64,000 nt of DNA from Pratylenchus scribneri (GCA_030063045.1 JAQSEB010000142.1:992001-1056000), one strand, 5' to 3'. Positions 13,289 through 27,500 are shown, counted from the stretch's first letter. A program made the numbers and translations. Notes: generated from the letters alone by a model not told the origin.

Positions 13289-15424
13289 TAGGGCTGGCAA
13301 AAATAGTTGCCAAAAATCGCAAAATAGTTAACTAGAATAGTTGCCAAAAATCGCAAAATAGTTACATAAATAGTTGCAAAAACCCAAAATAGTGACAAAA
13401 ATTTCAAAAAAAGTTACAATTTTTTATCGAAATAAAAGGTTAAAAATAGAAAGAGATTTAAAAAATTCATTGATCAGATCGTTCTTGGTTATAATTGCAA
13501 ATCAGATACATTTCGAGATTATTAATGTTGAAACTCATTCGATTATCAGCCAAAATAGACTTATACATAGAGAAAGAACGCTCAACATCACAAGATGTGA
13601 GTGGTGAATATTTGTAAAATGGAATTAGATTTGGCGAAACATCACAATTATTGTTTTGGCCAGAAAGAATATTGCAGATTTGGGACATGATTTCGATTCC
13701 GGGATTATTGGAAACAATAAACTTGAATTTCTCTTGAATTTGTTCTGCACTTTCTCCGATTGCCATTTCCATTTCATCTTGTACTTCGCCAAAGATTTGC
13801 AATTGTTCATAAATGGATAGGCCTTGTTTTTCCAATTTTGTGATCGATTCGGCCAATTTGGCAAAATTAGATTGGATATAGGCGAGGTCCTGCCAAACAG
13901 CATTTGTATAACAGGCCAAACTTTCCTCAATTGCGACGGCATCGTTCGGGTCTAAAGTATTCAAAACCTAAATTGATATTTTAAAAAAATCATTTTTAAA
14001 TTCTAAAAAAATACGTTTTGAACTGATCGAAAATTATTCCAATAATATTCAGCCGCAATTAACCAAGTTCCCCAGCGCGTGAGAATTGGTTTTGGAGGCA
14101 ATGGAATTGTTGGATTCATCTCCCGAAAAGTTTTTACTCGGCTGGGGGCCTTGACGAAAACCGCTTTTGTTTTTGCAATCATTTTATCGACCATTGGAAA
14201 AATTTGCCTTATTTTTTCTGCCACTCTGTGTAGAGAATGCGCCAAACATGTAATGTGGAAGGCATTTGGGTAGAAAACCTATATATGAACATTTATTAAA
14301 ATTATACATTCTTTTATACTTTCAAATCGCGGCAAGCTTTTTTCATGTAAGCTGCCGCGTCGGTGCAAAACAAAAGGCATTTGCTTTTTTCCAATGAATA
14401 TTTTGCTTAAAACACAATTAAAATATTAAACAATTTTAATTCAAATTCACCCAATCCTTCATCCACAAATCTGGCAACGTGGTCCGAATCGACTTTATCT
14501 AATTCTTTCACTGCTATTAACTTTGGTTCATTCCATTGTTTTCCATCCAAAATTCCCACTAGAAGGTTGGCCATGCAACGTCCTGCTCGATCACAAGTTT
14601 CATCAACACTAACCCAATAATATTTGCCGGCAAATTCCTCAATAATTTCATCCATTTTCTTAAATTTCATCAAAAAATTTTTGTATCAATTATCAAAAAC
14701 CTGTTTAAAACAATGTTCCAAATAATTTCCCAATGTCCTCCGAGATGGAATATTTTTGCCAGTTTCTCGTTCCAAAAATCCTCGAAAAACGCCATTCTCA
14801 ATTTTGAAAAAAGGAATGTTAGCCGAAATTAAAGATGAGGCCAAATCGAATGTGAATTGGTCGGGAATATTTGAGGTTGTTGCGTCCAAAAATTGTTGTT
14901 TTTGTCGTTTTTCCTTTTCTGAAACTCGAAGAAGGGCACGTCTATGCTTCAATGTTTCATTGTGTTGTTTTAAATGACCAAATAGTATTGTAGAACAATT
15001 TTGTTGAATAACCTTTTGTTGAACAAATTCCCGTTGTCTATTGGTCGTTGTAAATTTTATATAAACCTGTTGTTGACACGCTTCACAATAAATCCCTTTA
15101 CCCTCTTTGGTAGTATTGATTGTATAAACTGAATTTCCATTTAATCGATCAATCCACTGGCGAAACAATGCATATTTTGTATTATTTGGTGGCATTTTTA
15201 AGAAATTTCCAAAAAAGTTATATAAAATAGTTGTTTTGGGCTGAAATAGTGATCAAATAGTTAAATAGTTGCAAAGGTAGCAAAATAGTTAAAAATAGTG
15301 AAAAAAGTTGAAAAAAAGTTCAATATTTTGGGCTCAAACCAAGTTAGATATGTTTTTTATTGCGTTTTTATGCATAAATAATGCTCCGCATAAAATAGTT
15401 AAATAACTATATTTGCCAGCCCTA
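13289..15424 (-). mobile_element. Autonomous hAT transposon, 2136 bp
   Basis: The termini are TAGGGCTGGCAAAAATAGT and its inverse (actatatttgccagcccta), and the element is flanked by a perfect 8-bp duplication ATCATCGC (13281-13288 and 15425-15432). Subterminal regions have many copies of 'aaatagttgcaaaa'. It encodes one transposase on the minus strand with no visible lesion. The insertion is in an exon of the MATH-BTB gene. Intact ends, exact duplications and an open transposase suggest recent activity. Confidence 0.93.
13467..15195 (-). CDS. hAT-family transposase, 5 exons, apparently intact
   Basis: Exons on the minus strand are 15195-14701, 14658-14451, 14405-14320, 14278-14015 and 13967-13467. 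They join in frame to 517 residues from an ATG to a stop. The N-terminus has a possible BED-like zinc-binding pattern (CEAC, then HLKQH and LKH). The catalytic core shows WVSVDETCDRAGRCM and FCTDAAAYMKK, the two conserved aspartate regions. The C-terminus has the hAT dimerisation signature PLTSCDVERSFSMYKSIL. The product would excise and insert the surrounding element with 8-bp target duplications. The N-terminal region resembles CGGBP1-like transposases by general character only. Its binding sites are probably the subterminal repeats; the element's own MATH-BTB host reads in the same direction. Confidence 0.88.
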
Positions 15425-15500
15425 ATCATCGCGTTGTGCTTTAAATTTTATACTTTAAAAATCATTTTTTTTAAATAATTAAACCTTCATCGTTGTTCAT

Positions 15501-18500
15501 TTTAATCAGATGATTGATTTTAAATTGATTGATATTATTCAAAGTGATCCCTTTTGAAATGCCAAATTTTCTGTTAAATTTTATAAAATAACGAAAAATT
15601 AGGGCAATGTGTTGTATAGAAAAATTCATTTCAAACAAAAATATGTTTTGTTTAACTTTTATAATTTTATGTTTTGAAATTGCTTTTAAGGGTCCAAATC
15701 ATCATTGGTTTTTTTTTTGATTTAATCCCTCTAAATACAGCCAAAATCCTGTTTGAATAAAATGACTTTAACGGGACCTTTTTCGATTGAAAGCATTAAA
15801 ATCAGTGTATAAAACAAAGAAAAAAAATGGGCGAGGTAGTTTATCAAAAATATCTAACCATAAAAACATAAATTTCCAAAAAACAACATTATATTTGTTT
15901 TAACAATTTGATAAAAAAAGGCTTTTAACAATGGCTTAAATTAAGTTCAAAGCTGCCAATTTTTTGTGAAGGCTTTTAATTTGTAATGTATTCTACGAAT
16001 AATTTAAAATAAATAGCCCATAAAATTTTGATTAATAAGGTAAAAACGTCACCTTTTACCAAAGACAATGCTAAAATAATTTTAATTTTTGAGCTAATAA
16101 ATAAAAAGCTCCAATTTACTAATTTTAAATAATTTCCAACGCATTTTCCCGCCTTTTCCCATCCTTTCTTTTCTTTTCAAATCTCCAACTAGTAGAGGCC
16201 TTCTTCACCTTCAACGTTCAAAAATTCCATCCCATCTTAATTTTTCATAGTTCATTCATTCTTCCAAAGACAAAGACAACAATTTTTCCCTCAAAAATGC
16301 TCAATGGACTTTTGATTTTTTTTGATTAATCGTTTCATTTCAATCTTCCAATTCCAAAGATAAAAAATTTTCCCAAAAATGGCTCTTCTCTTCTATGTGC
16401 TATACTTTCCATTTTTGCATAATGTGAAGATTCAAAAATGCTTCACTCTGTCTGTATAGAGTGCATAGAATAGAAGAGAGATGTGGATGGAATGCTTTTT
16501 TTGATCGATGAATTAATGGAGGCCTATTTTATGTGGGGGAAGGCGCTCATTCGGCGCGTCCTTTCCCCCATTCGCCATTCACATTTTTATATATTCGTCT
16601 TTTGCTTATGCTTACCTTCTCCGAGGTCCAATTCTCTCCACTCTTCTATTAAACAAAAAACATTGATTCATCATTCAGCCCTAGAATTCTTCCATTCAAT
16701 AATTACAATTCATTACATTTTTTCACTTTTTTCGTAATTATTTTGGTTTGGGCCCTTCTTTAAAAAAATAGTTTTTTTTTTGCCTTGAATTTCATATATA
16801 TTTGTGGGTTTTTGAGGTCAGAGAATCCGAATTGACATTGGTTTTAAAATTATGATATGACCACACTGAAAATATTTTTATTAAAAATTTTACTTTTGTC
16901 AAAAAATGTTGATCACATTTTCTTCCTTTGCTTACCTTCTCCCCCGGTTCCATTTCTCCCCACTCTCCCCTCTTTAAACAAAAAACATTGATTCATCCAA
17001 CACTTAGAATTCTTTCATTCCTTATTAATGCAATTCACATAAATGGAAAACATTTTTTACTTTTTTCGTAATTATTTTGGTTGGGCCCTTCTTTAAAAAA
17101 TAGATTTTTTTTTGCCTTAAAATTCTTATTAGCAGGGCTTGGATTTAGTATATTGAAATCCATTTTTTTCTGCCAACTCAGAATAGCTTGAAACCCATGT
17201 AAAATATGTTTTTATCGTTCTCTAAACCGATTTTTCATTTCCATATTTGTGTCCATTTTTTAATTTTTAGGAAAGTTTTATTGAAAAAATGAAATTTTGG
17301 CCGAAAATTAAAGACTTTGTCCTTTAGAAAATATATCCCCCAAATGAAAGAACCTTAAGTTGAATAAATTTTATTTTCAGCTTACAAAAATATAATTCGC
17401 CATTTATATAAAATTTTTGACATTTTTAAAATTTTGTTATCGTAAATTTTCAAAATTTTTCAACAATTTTTCCCCACATTTTGGCATTTTCCAATTTCCA
17501 TCCATATTGCACTTTTTCATCCATATAAATCCCAGTCCCATCCCGGTTTATTAGTGGGTTTTTGAGATCGGAGAATGCGATTTTGTCTTTTTTATAAATC
17601 TGACCACACAACATTTTTTGATTTGGTTAAAAATGACGACAAATTCAAATTTTTTACTGATAGAGAAAAAAAAATTGAAAAATAAATCAAGCCGTTTAAT
17701 CATCCCTTGTGGTCGGAATTAAAAAAAAGCCAAATTAGGATTCTCTAATCACAAAAACACTATAAAAAGAATTTTAAGATAAAAATTCTATTTTTTTCTA
17801 CAAATATTGACACAACCAAATTAGCCACTTTTACCGATTTTTATAACAAAATTGCCGTGGTAACCGAAATCTGATGTTTTTTCTTAGCCGATCCGATCCG
17901 AAATTTTTGGCATTTCTAAAGTTAATTTTTTGATTAAATTTTCCCTTTTGGAGTCCTTTTTAGTCTAAATTTTGACCTATCAGTGCATTTTTGAACCAAA
18001 TTGTTCGCTGCGCGACTATTTTAGCCAAGACATTTTCTTGCCCAGCCATTTTGGACTAAAAATAACTTTTTGGACTAAATTTTATCTCTCTGTGTTATTT
18101 TTGCTTAAATTTTACCTTTAGAAAGGCATTTTAAGGTTTATTTTTCCTTTAAGAATCATTTTTCAAAAAATTTTCGCCTGCTACCTAAAAATGGATGTTA
18201 TTGTTATACAAATTTTTGAAAGGTCCTACCTTCCGTTGTCAAATTTTGAACATTATATTTTTATTGCACTACAATAAAAATTTTTATTTTAACTTGAAAT
18301 ATGAAAATTTTTTCCACTTTATTGAAATTTAACTGAAATCCGTTACCCGAAATTCGATTTTTCCCCTACCCGTAATCCGATATCCGATCCCAAAATTTTT
18401 GAGCCTATCCAATTCGAAATCCTTACACGACATTTTCCGCCAATCCTCGCAACTCCGATTTTTGAATTCATAGCCATTCATTATTTTTTTTAAATTTTTT

Positions 18501-18545
18501 AGCCAATTTTATTTTAATCAATTTCGGCAAATCTATAATTAAAAA
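15501..18545. other. Intergenic DNA with an imperfect segmental duplication
   Basis: No exon is convincing in this 3-kb stretch. Two blocks, about 16600-16780 and 16922-17115, are diverged copies of each other, both with 'aaacaaaaaacattgattcat', 'cgtaattattttgg' and 'gggcccttctttaaaaaa'. Around 17870-18430 is a transposon-like segment with 'gccgatccgatccgaaat' and 'cgctgcgcgac' motifs; its ends are not clean. The last hundred bases precede the RING gene start. Confidence 0.55.
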
Positions 18546-21500
18546 ATGTCCGACAACAACGACTCCAAGGAATTCCCATGCAAGATTTGCTATGAAGTAA
18601 GCCATAGAAAGGAAAATATTTTTTTACACTAAAATTTCTCTTTTTGATACTAAAAATGCTTTTTTTGGCACTAAAACAATTTTTAATTTCTATTGAATCA
18701 CAACCACACATACCTTATACCATTTTGTAGATCTCATCAAAACGAATCGATTGGTACATAATTTGTCATTTTTGGCCCAAAATTAGAGGGTATTAAACCG
18801 TTGAAGCAATTCTTCCGGTTTTTGGTTTTAAACTCTTTAATTTTATATCAAAACCTAACATTTTATATACCATTAGATGGGTCTCGATGAGAACTACAAA
18901 TTGGTATAAGGTTTGTAGGGTCTAAAACCGTTTACTAATTTTAATTTAATAGGAAAATATTTTAGTGCCAAGAAGCATTTTTAGTGCCGAAAAATAAAAA
19001 GAAGTTCATCTCACCGAAAAATGAAAATAATCGAAATATTTTAATTTATAGTAGCGATTAAATCAAAAAATGATGTTTTCGAATTTAGCGTTTTGGAAAA
19101 CCCCTAAAAACAGTTTCAAAACCTACATTTATAAATGTTGGGCTAACGAAAATTTGTTGGAAAACTTTTGTGCAAAAAATGCATGTTTTGAAACTGGTTT
19201 TTTTTGATTTAATCATTACGAATTAAAGTGTTTAGATTATCGTGAGATGGGCTTTTTTATTGCTTGCGAATTTTTTTTTTGTCTACAAATGTTAATTTCT
19301 TTTAATTGGTTAAGCAAGCGATTTTCACTAGGTAAACCATTTTGTACATTTGTAGAACTCATATTGAGTCGCGTCGATTCATAGATAGTTTGTTTGATTT
19401 GGTCTAAACCTGAATGAGTTAAATCATTTAACCAATTTTCAGTTTGGTTTAAAACTCACTTATTTTCCAGTAGAATTGGGCCAATTATATATGAATCACG
19501 CGTCTCAATGAGCTCTACAAATATGCTAAATTGTTTACCTGCTGGTACGCTTTCTAAATCCTTATCAAAGGAATTAACATTTGTGGACATAAAACGTTTT
19601 CTCTTTATTATTTTTCGCTGAACAAAGACAGCACCGAAAATAAAAATTAATTAATTAATTTTCCACAGCAATTTTCCCGAAAATGGCGGTACCCGGTCAG
19701 TCTGCATTGTGGCCACACAATTTGCCGTGTTTGTGCAAGAAAAATGGCCGGCGATAATCAGAACAGCATCCAATGCTGTTTTTGCAGAAAAAACACCTTT
19801 GCAAATTGGTCAAGATTAGGCAAAAACATTGCATTTTGCGGTAAGCGGAGGGGAAAAATATTTGATAAAAATTATGAAAAATATTAATAATTTTGAAAAA
19901 AAAATATTTTAAAAATTTTTTTCAAGAATAGGACCATAATTTATCATTAGGGGCGGATTTATATGCAAATTGCAAATGCATATTTTGGCATATTTTTGAC
20001 AAAAATTGTCGTTCAAAAATGCAATAAGAATCGAAAAATTGCTTAATTTTATGATTTTTGATCAAAAATTTGTATATTTTAAGAAATTTTTCTGAAATTT
20101 GCATTTTTGGCACTTTTTAGTGGATATACGAGCCCTATTTATCATTTATCAAATTCTAATTCCCCAAAATTCTTCCATTTTTTAAGCTAAAAGATAGGAA
20201 TTTTATTTTTTCTGAAAAATTAAATAATTTATTTGATTATGCCTATGGGTCAATAAGAAAATATTAATATTAAATGGATTTAAATAGAATATGCTCATTT
20301 TTGTATCACCCCTTCTCCCATTAATTTATAATTAAATTTTTCTAGGGGGATTTTCAGCATTTAACATAATTTGATAAATCATTGTTATGGAAAAGATATC
20401 AAATTTATATTCAAAATCAACCTAGAACCAATTTTTAGATAAATTTTTAAAAATCCATTTTCCCACTGAGCACTCAAAAATATTATTTTTTATTCAATAT
20501 TCTCAAAAGTTTATTCAAAAATTTCCCAAAATAACAGAAATGTTGGAAAGCGCCAATCAATTGGAAGATGATGAGAACAGGGCCCCAACGGAGGATGAAC
20601 GATTGACGGAATTTGGGACGCCATTGGATGATTTTGGGGTGAACAATGAGGCATATTTGGTGCAAGGCGACATGAACGAAATATTGGATGAGGTAATTTT
20701 TCAGAAATATTTAAATTAAATAATTTAATAAAAATTAAATGGGAATCGGGATTATAGAATGATTAAATGGATATAAAGTTTTTGGCCTGTTTTTTACGAG
20801 TCATTATTATTATCTAATTTGATAATGCGATATATCATTCAAAATGCCTGAATTTCCTTTACAAAATGCCTTTATTAAGTCGATAAATATTAAATACAAA
20901 TTATTTTTCATGAAAATTTGACTTTCTTCAGTAAAATTTGAGTTATTCCGATTCTCTGATTTCTTCTCTAATTTTTTAAATTTCAATTTTTATATTTTTA
21001 ATTAATTTAATAATAAAAATTTATAAAGGAAATTCAGAACTTTCGAATGGTATATTAATTTACTTATTGGCAATTTACCACGTTGATAATTTGGGCCAAA
21101 GTCTTAAACAAATTAAATATCATTTCTCGGTTTTTAATTTCTAAAAATTTTCTTTTAAAACATAGAAAATAATAATCAATAACTGTTTAAAATTATAAAA
21201 AAATCAAAATTTTCTCCTTTTTCCCAGATTTTCACTTTGGCCGATCAAAGTCAAAATTTATACACGGATGTTGATCGCCGAATTTGCCATCAAAAAATTC
21301 GAACATTGACCGATCAACTTTTCTCGCTGAATCAACAAATGAACACGGCAACCGAATTGTTTGAGGGCATCAAGGACGAGGCTAGAAATTGATGAATTTC
21401 ATATGGCAAATTATGACTTTTTTCTTTCTTAGGTGGCCCTTTTGCGTGCACGGATCAATCGCCTACAAAATGGGGAACCCGAAATTGAAGAAGAAGCAGA

Positions 21501-24500
21501 CGAAAATGATGAGGTAAAATTTTAAAAATTTGAAAATTTTTTCCCAACATTTATCAAAATCAGTTAAATATTAAATTTAGAAAAAAATTGATGAAACCAA
21601 ATTCATGTTTAACATTCTCAATTACCTTCAATCCAATGCAATTGGGCTAAAAGTTAAAATTAAAAATAAGTTAGCCTAAATCAGGGTTCTCAGATTTTTT
21701 TTCAGAAAAAAGTACAATGGTCTGGAAAAAAAAGATTTTGGTATCAAAAAAAAAAGATTTTCATTTTAAGCTAATATAAATTGATTAAAATTTTTAAACA
21801 CGTTTTCGAGAAGAAATTTTTACAATTTTTCACGCCGCAGGCGAAAAATTTAAACCAAAATTAGCCGCGCAGCAGAAAATTTTGACTAAAAATGGCCGCG
21901 CAGCGAAACATTTTACGATTTTTTCATGATTTTATTTAAAACAAAAGTAAAAGTCAAAAAAAAAGTACAAATCTTTAAAAAAAAGTACATCTGAGAACCC
22001 TGACCTAAATGTATTTGTAATTATCCGTTTTATGGGAGCATATTCGAAAAAATTATTTTACTTTTCATATTTTTGAATATAAAAATAAAACTATGCACAA
22101 ATACTATCGGAAATCCTTCTAGAGTAAAAGCCCACTTGAGAATTTTTTAAAAAGATAAATAAGGTAAAATGCTAATTTTTTTAAAGCCCAGCCTAGAGTC
22201 TAAGAGAGGCTCTGAAAATTATAAGCCCGTGAGCATCCAATAGAAAATTTACAGTGTTTTAGTTCTTAGAATTTATTGTCTAATTTTTGGGGGAAGAATA
22301 TAGGGTAATTTTGGAAGTTGAAAAAATCTACTCTCACGGATAAACAATAAATACCAATGACAAACCATTATTTGGAGATCAGAAAATACATTTATTTAAA
22401 AAAAAAGCGAATTTAAGTATTTATTAATTCAAAATTGATTTGATTAATCCCTAAACTCTGACTTTTTAAGGAGGAGGCAGATGTGGTTGCCCCCCAATCG
22501 GATGCTGCCGAATCCGATGTCGACTATGATTGGAATGGGCCATTTTCAACTTCAAGTGCAGCACGTTTGCAAGCATTGTTTGCTTCTGACAGAGAGGAGG
22601 ACGAAAATGAAGCCGACGATTTGACTCAACCAAATTCACCGTCAGCAGAACCAATCATCTTGGTGCCATTACCATCAAATCAAATTGATCGAAACCGTGG
22701 ATCGGCTACTCAATGGAGTGTTCCGGGCCCGGACAATTGGTGAGGAAAATTAAAAATTATTAAAGGATAATTATTTAATTTAAAAGACTCAAAAATCTTA
22801 TATTCAATTGATAGATTTCGTCAAGATGCATTATATTAATTTTGTTTTAGCTTGAATTTAATCAATTCTAAGTAAGTTTTGTTGCACCAAAATAGATTTA
22901 AACCGTTTAATTAGCTTTAATTTTAACTTAAACTAGGGTCTGGATTTTTTTTAGAAAATGCATATATTTATATGCAAATACATTTTTGGAAAAAATTATC
23001 CATCAAAAATGCTATAAAAATCAAAAAATTGCATATTTTTAAAGAAATTTTACTAAAATTTGCATATTTTGAAAAATTTACCTAAATTTACTTTTTTAAT
23101 GCATAAAAATCTAGACTCTTACTTATAATTACTGTTAAAAATTATATACCATTCTCCACAACTTTGACTAGGGTGTATAATTTGTGAATGTATGGCAAAC
23201 CTTTAGGTAATTATAATTATTTTGACAATTAAATATTTAACATTTTTAAATATTTTATTTTTTAGTCACTTTAATTTTTCTATACCAAAATTTGCATTTT
23301 TCCTGAAATTTTTTTATATTTTGGATTAAGTTTACTTCTTTTGAGCATTTTGTGTACCAAAATTATTGATCAAACTTTTCCGTTTGCCTATTTTATTCCC
23401 CTTTTGCAGGGGTGCGCACGGGCCGGCCCGATCCGGGCCTAAGCCCGGCCCGGCCCGGCCCGGCCCGGCCCGGGCCGGGCCGGGCCTGGATCGAAGCGGG
23501 CCGGGCTTAGGCCCGGAAGCCCGGTAAGAAATTCATCCCCCAAAAAATGACTTTTTCATTAAAAATTTTAAACATTTTTTGAAATAAAATTAATTTTTTC
23601 TAATCATTTTTGCACAATTTCTTTTCCTATTTGATACTTGTTACTTGTATACTTTTTATCCGATTTTTTGATGAGAAAGAAATGTGAAGGGTCCCACTTT
23701 TGGTGGTAGGGAATATGGTTAGGATCATTAGGGATTACTGGGATATGTACTATCACTGATTGACCATTCATAACCCGTATCCTGATGACCCAAAAAGGAG
23801 ACCCTTCACTTTTTCTCAGTTTCAAAAAGCAGATACAAACTGTATAAATACCTCAATTTTTCTTTTTAAAATTGCTTCGAAGAATTATCAATTTTACCAA
23901 AAATTTTAGGTGAAAAAATTTATCAAAAAATTTTAGGAGAAAAAATTTTTTAAAAAATTTAAGGTGAAAAAATTTTTTTTAAAAATTACTACCCGGGCTT
24001 TCGGGCCCAGGCCCGGGCCGGGCCGGGCCGGGCCGGGCCAGAGCGAAAAATCGCCGGGCCGGGCCGGGCCTAGTTTGGGTGGGCCCGGGCCGGGCCGGGC
24101 CCGGATTTCTTGGGCCCGTGCGCACCCCTGCCCTTTTGGTAAAAATTTTTGCAATTTCCATCAAATTCATTTATTTTTAATTAATTCACCACCCGGACTA
24201 ACAAAATAAGGTTCTCATTCTGGGAATATTTTGAAAATGAGTCCTCATTTTTTAGTTATGATGCCATTTCGACGAATGCCAATTTTGGGAATATTATAAA
24301 AATGTGACCTAATATTGAAAATATCGTGAAAATTTTTCACTCATTTTCTCACTTATTTTTTCCCTCATTTTGTGGAAATTGCTAGGATATGAGTTTAAAA
24401 AATGAATCCTGAAAATAACGCTAATTTTCAAAATTCATTTTTTGTCTCGTTTTCTTATCCATAAAAAAATGAGGTAAAAAATATATTTTGAAAATGAGAC

Positions 24501-27500
24501 TTATTTTCAAAATACATTTTTTGTCTCGTTTTCTTATCCATAAAAAATGAGGTAAAAAATATATTTTGAAAATGAGATTTATTTTCAAAATACATTTTTT
24601 GTCTCGTTTTCTTATCCATAAAAAAATGAGGTAAAAAATATATTTTGAAAATGAGACTTATTTTCAAAATTCATTTTTTTATCTCATATTCTTATCCATA
24701 GGAAGATGAGGACTTAAAATATATTCTGAAAATAAGACCCATTCTTAAACTTCATTTTTTGTCTCATATTCTTATCCATAGGAAAATGAGGACTTAAAAT
24801 ATATTCTGAAAATAAGACCCATTCTTAAAATTCATTTTTTTGCCTCGTGCCCTTATAGATTTTAAAATTAGATAGATTATAGATCTTGCAAATTTTATTC
24901 ATTTCGTAACGTGTGATTTAATTAATTATGAAATACATGTTTATAATAATGCGGATTGTGGAAGGTATTTTGTACCTTCTCATCTCTTAGCTGTTTTGTT
25001 TCGTAAAAAAATATTTATTTCTAAATACTAAAAATTTGTGTTTCTATTAATAATAATTTTAATTTATTTTTGTTAATTTTCAATAAATTTTTTAAAATTT
25101 TTTTGATGAGAAGTTACAAAATTTACCTTAATCATGATCGAAAACATTCATCGGAAAAATAATCCTTTTGTCCTTCTTTCCATCATTGTAATCCACTGCC
25201 AAGCCTTTGAAAGCAATTTCGTCAGCCTTGATGTGATAGATCTTAAAAAATATAATGTAATTTTTTTATTAACCATTTTACAAATACAAACCTGACTAAA
25301 TTTTTTATTCACCAGATGACAGTTTGGGAAGGCCTTGGGGTCAGTCAATAATGCCCTAGAATGACGTTCATCAACCCATGCCAAAGATTTTGAAAATGGC
25401 ATTGCAATATCCATATAACGAATGAGCACTTGGATTTCAGAAGAACCATCCAATTGGAAAAATAATTCAGCAATGGCTGGCCGCAACTTAAATTACCAGA
25501 TTATTAATAAATATTAATTCTATTAATTTTCTTACATCTTTACCAACATAAATTATTGAATCATTAATTTTATGCCCATTTGTAAGCACTCTTGATTTGA
25601 TAATAAAATAATCCAATTTGATGCATTTGGCACAATAAACATTTGTAAAGTTAGATCTTGGTATTATATTGTTACATTTTATTTTAACGAAAATTCAAAC
25701 CTGATATAATTTTGATGCTTGTTTGGAAGGCCTGAAATTGGAAATTTGAATTTGTTGGCCAATGTTGAACACTTGATAGTTGAAAAATATTGTTGAAATT
25801 CAATAAAATCTTCTTCCGAACAGGACCATAGTATGTAGGCGTTCTTCTATTTGCTTCAGAGCAACTCTTGGGCAAGTGACTCGAGCATTGACAAAACCAA
25901 CACAACTTTCGACTAAAAAATATAGAGGTTAAACTGAAATTAATTAGAAAATTTTACGGAAAAAACAGGTGTGGTTTGTAGAAGCACCAAAACGACGAGT
26001 CAACTTTAAATATTCTTTTCCTATATTAATATAGCTTTAAATTTTAAACTAGCCTCTGCATAATGTTGGTGCATATGAGATTTGAATGTCAGATCTTGCT
26101 GATTGGGCATTGTTTTCAGCCATTCACAAAAACATCTATGCGCAAAATCAATTTTCGATCTGGTCAGATTTTTCCCAGCCAAAACTGCCAAACCGCAGCA
26201 CAATAATAACATATTCACGGCCAGGTCCCAATTTGCATCTCGAGGAAGATCTCCAAAACATGGCAAAATGACTGGCAAAATAAAATGACAAATCTGAAAA
26301 CAAATTAAATTAATTATGTCAAATTTTCTAACATTTAAACTGTTCAAATTATAATTATATTCATATATTTAATTATATTTATATATTTAATTTAAAATTA
26401 AACTCACAATCCGGTATTCATTCGTTTTTAACCTTCGAATGTCTCCAAATGTTCGGGTCATTGTTCCAAATTTTCTTTTGATTTCTGCAGGTTTGTGGAA
26501 CATCAATTTTGGTTCAACCATTGCATCAAAAAATTTTTTGCTGAATTTTTGTGGGATTTTTACAATTATTTAAACTTACTTCTTTTCAACCATTCCAATT
26601 AAAGCTCGCTCAATACTTCCACCATAACTTGTGTGCATGAGATCTGTTTGCACATTTGTCAGTAGATCTATGATGTCCTTGAGTGCTGATTCGCCTTCAA
26701 TTCCATTGCCAACTAATCCGCGACCAGGGTTTGGAATCCAGTCAGTTCTTTTTCGGATTGTGTAGTCATATGGATAGATGACGACTTTGTTTTGCTCATC
26801 GCGCGCCCCCTTAATATTAAAATCTTAGACTAGTCTATTGAATAATTACATATACTTACGACTATTTTACAATATGGGCAGGCCATGTAAGCCGGCGGCT
26901 CTCTCATTTTCAATAATTGTGCCCTGGCCTGATTATCCGCCAAAAATTCGATTATCCGTACCTAATTTTTAAATACAGTTAGTGTTAAAAATTTATTTAA
27001 TATTCATGAAACATAACCTTTTGTTGAACATTTGCAAATTGAATTGCGCCTTCATCCGAATTCAACAAGGTGAATTGCGGAGTAATATGTCCGAATATTT
27101 CGTGCCAATCCGGTTTTTCTGTGCCAACACTTAATTCAATACAAATAGGATATTTAAAATTTTATTTGACTTACAAAATGCCAATCAGTACAACATTAGC
27201 AATGGATTTTTGCAGCTTCGGTGGGAGATCTAGTATTTGCGCAATTATTGGCCAAACAGAGATCTTTGCAGATTTGGTCAACGGCCCGCCATCGGTTGCT
27301 AAAGCCAATGAGATGTATTCAAGCATGTTTTCTCGCATTAATTCTCCGCAATAATCGTAATAGTTTGGATTTTTTAGCAAGTGAGTACGAAATTCCACCA
27401 ATGATGCAAAGTTTCCTAGTAAAATATGATATTAATTTTTTTCTTATTTTATAGCCTAACTTTCGAGTATTTTTGTTAGTTGTGGCCTAACATCATAAAT

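Larger units (their letters stand above)
11156..15500 (-). pseudogene. MATH-BTB (SPOP-like) gene, broken by hAT insertion
   Basis: Minus-strand exons: 15500-15485, 15438 to 13085 (split by the transposon), 13002-12863, 12744-12650, 12223-12130, 12081-11945, 11538-11454, 11397-11295 and 11251-11156. The MATH domain includes RRVSDPIYVRGIPWNILAKP and GWYNESTNSITLSVEI. The BTB domain includes REQFSDCTLASSDGIKFK and CRSPVFAAMFQTEM, then the 3-box-like helices and GWKMLVKGNYGELFDQIV. SPOP-type proteins recruit substrates to Cullin-3 ubiquitin ligases. Two lesions are visible. A 2.1-kb hAT element with its 8-bp duplication sits in coding exon 2. Separately, exon 11397-11295 is 103 nt long and its start and end are coding in different frames, with part of the usual helical segment missing. 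The original ATG is cut off from the MATH domain, so it is called a pseudogene; expression from a secondary start cannot be excluded. Confidence 0.8.

Noticed and set aside
13017..13322. A new MATH-domain start supplied by the hAT terminal repeat
   Set aside because: The frame into the transposon opens only with a TTG, not an ATG, and is preceded by a stop, so no standard start is provided.
23933..24209. Gly/Pro/Arg-rich frames in all directions
   Set aside because: They are products of the GGCCC repeat arm of the hAT-like element at 23407-24130.
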